Positions 5,598-5,600 of a stretch of DNA of 5,600 bases are shown in pieces (within the stretch, counting starts at the first letter, position 1; every line of letters begins with the position of its first letter). The DNA is from Alphaproteobacteria bacterium. Its GTDB lineage: Bacteria > Pseudomonadota > Alphaproteobacteria > Rickettsiales > UBA8987. The notes under the pieces are model-generated. The model was not told the origin of the DNA and made no database searches. It saw only the letters and a list, made by a program, of their open reading frames with translations. The DNA lies in assembly GCA_003531345.1 (NCBI GenBank), contig DQGZ01000045.1, positions 1 through 5,600 on the forward strand, written 5' to 3'. Position numbers and translations under genes: made by a program.

Positions 5598-5600
5598 TGA

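Noticed and set aside
5457..5600. glmS ribozyme or other riboswitch in the glmS 5' region
   Set aside because: The leader is short, AT-rich and occupied by dispersed repeats; no conserved ribozyme core was recognisable, and that ribozyme is known mainly from Gram-positive bacteria.
1..5600. CRISPR array, insertion sequence, prophage or defence system
   Set aside because: No regularly spaced repeats, transposase, integrase or defence-family proteins occur; all long frames are housekeeping genes or a prepilin.

Overview
The window reads as an ordinary chromosomal stretch of an AT-rich bacterium, most likely an alphaproteobacterium. The evidence is the style of XseA (an alphaproteobacterial-looking core and a C-terminal end in SLF), the GlmS sequence, and GC-rich palindromic intergenic repeats starting CGTCATTGCGAG or containing a GGTTAGG(G)TG(T)GGG core, which I recall as common in that class. 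The assignment is by recognition only; the order cannot be fixed from the sequence. An intact arginine gene argues against an extremely reduced intracellular genome.

Layout. Positions 12-956 (+) encode ornithine carbamoyltransferase (argF), complete, with only 11 bases of upstream sequence. A 127-bp gap follows, holding a GTTAG-rich tract and a palindromic repeat element. Positions 1084-2454 (+) encode the large subunit of exodeoxyribonuclease VII (xseA). A 200-bp gap (2455-2654) carries a second GTTAG-like tract, an inverted repeat and a candidate promoter, and leads into a class II tRNA-Leu(GAG) at 2655-2739 with an encoded CCA. On the minus strand, converging on the tRNA, lie a 242-residue prepilin-like protein (2761-3489) and, upstream of it, complete glmS (3615-5456). 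The last 144 bases, the glmS 5' region, hold two different dispersed repeat types.

The genes do not form one pathway: they cover arginine biosynthesis, DNA repair, translation, a pilus or pseudopilus component, and amino-sugar synthesis for the cell envelope. argF and xseA are co-directional but separated by repeat-bearing DNA, and glmS and the pilin gene are co-directional with a 125-bp gap, so neither pair is clearly an operon.

I found no mobile-element genes, CRISPR array, toxin-antitoxin or defence genes, and no previously undescribed system. The points most worth a second look are the related palindromic repeats that bracket the window's genes, a possible sliding-clamp-binding peptide at the very C-terminus of XseA, and the isolated prepilin gene with its Asp-rich loops.
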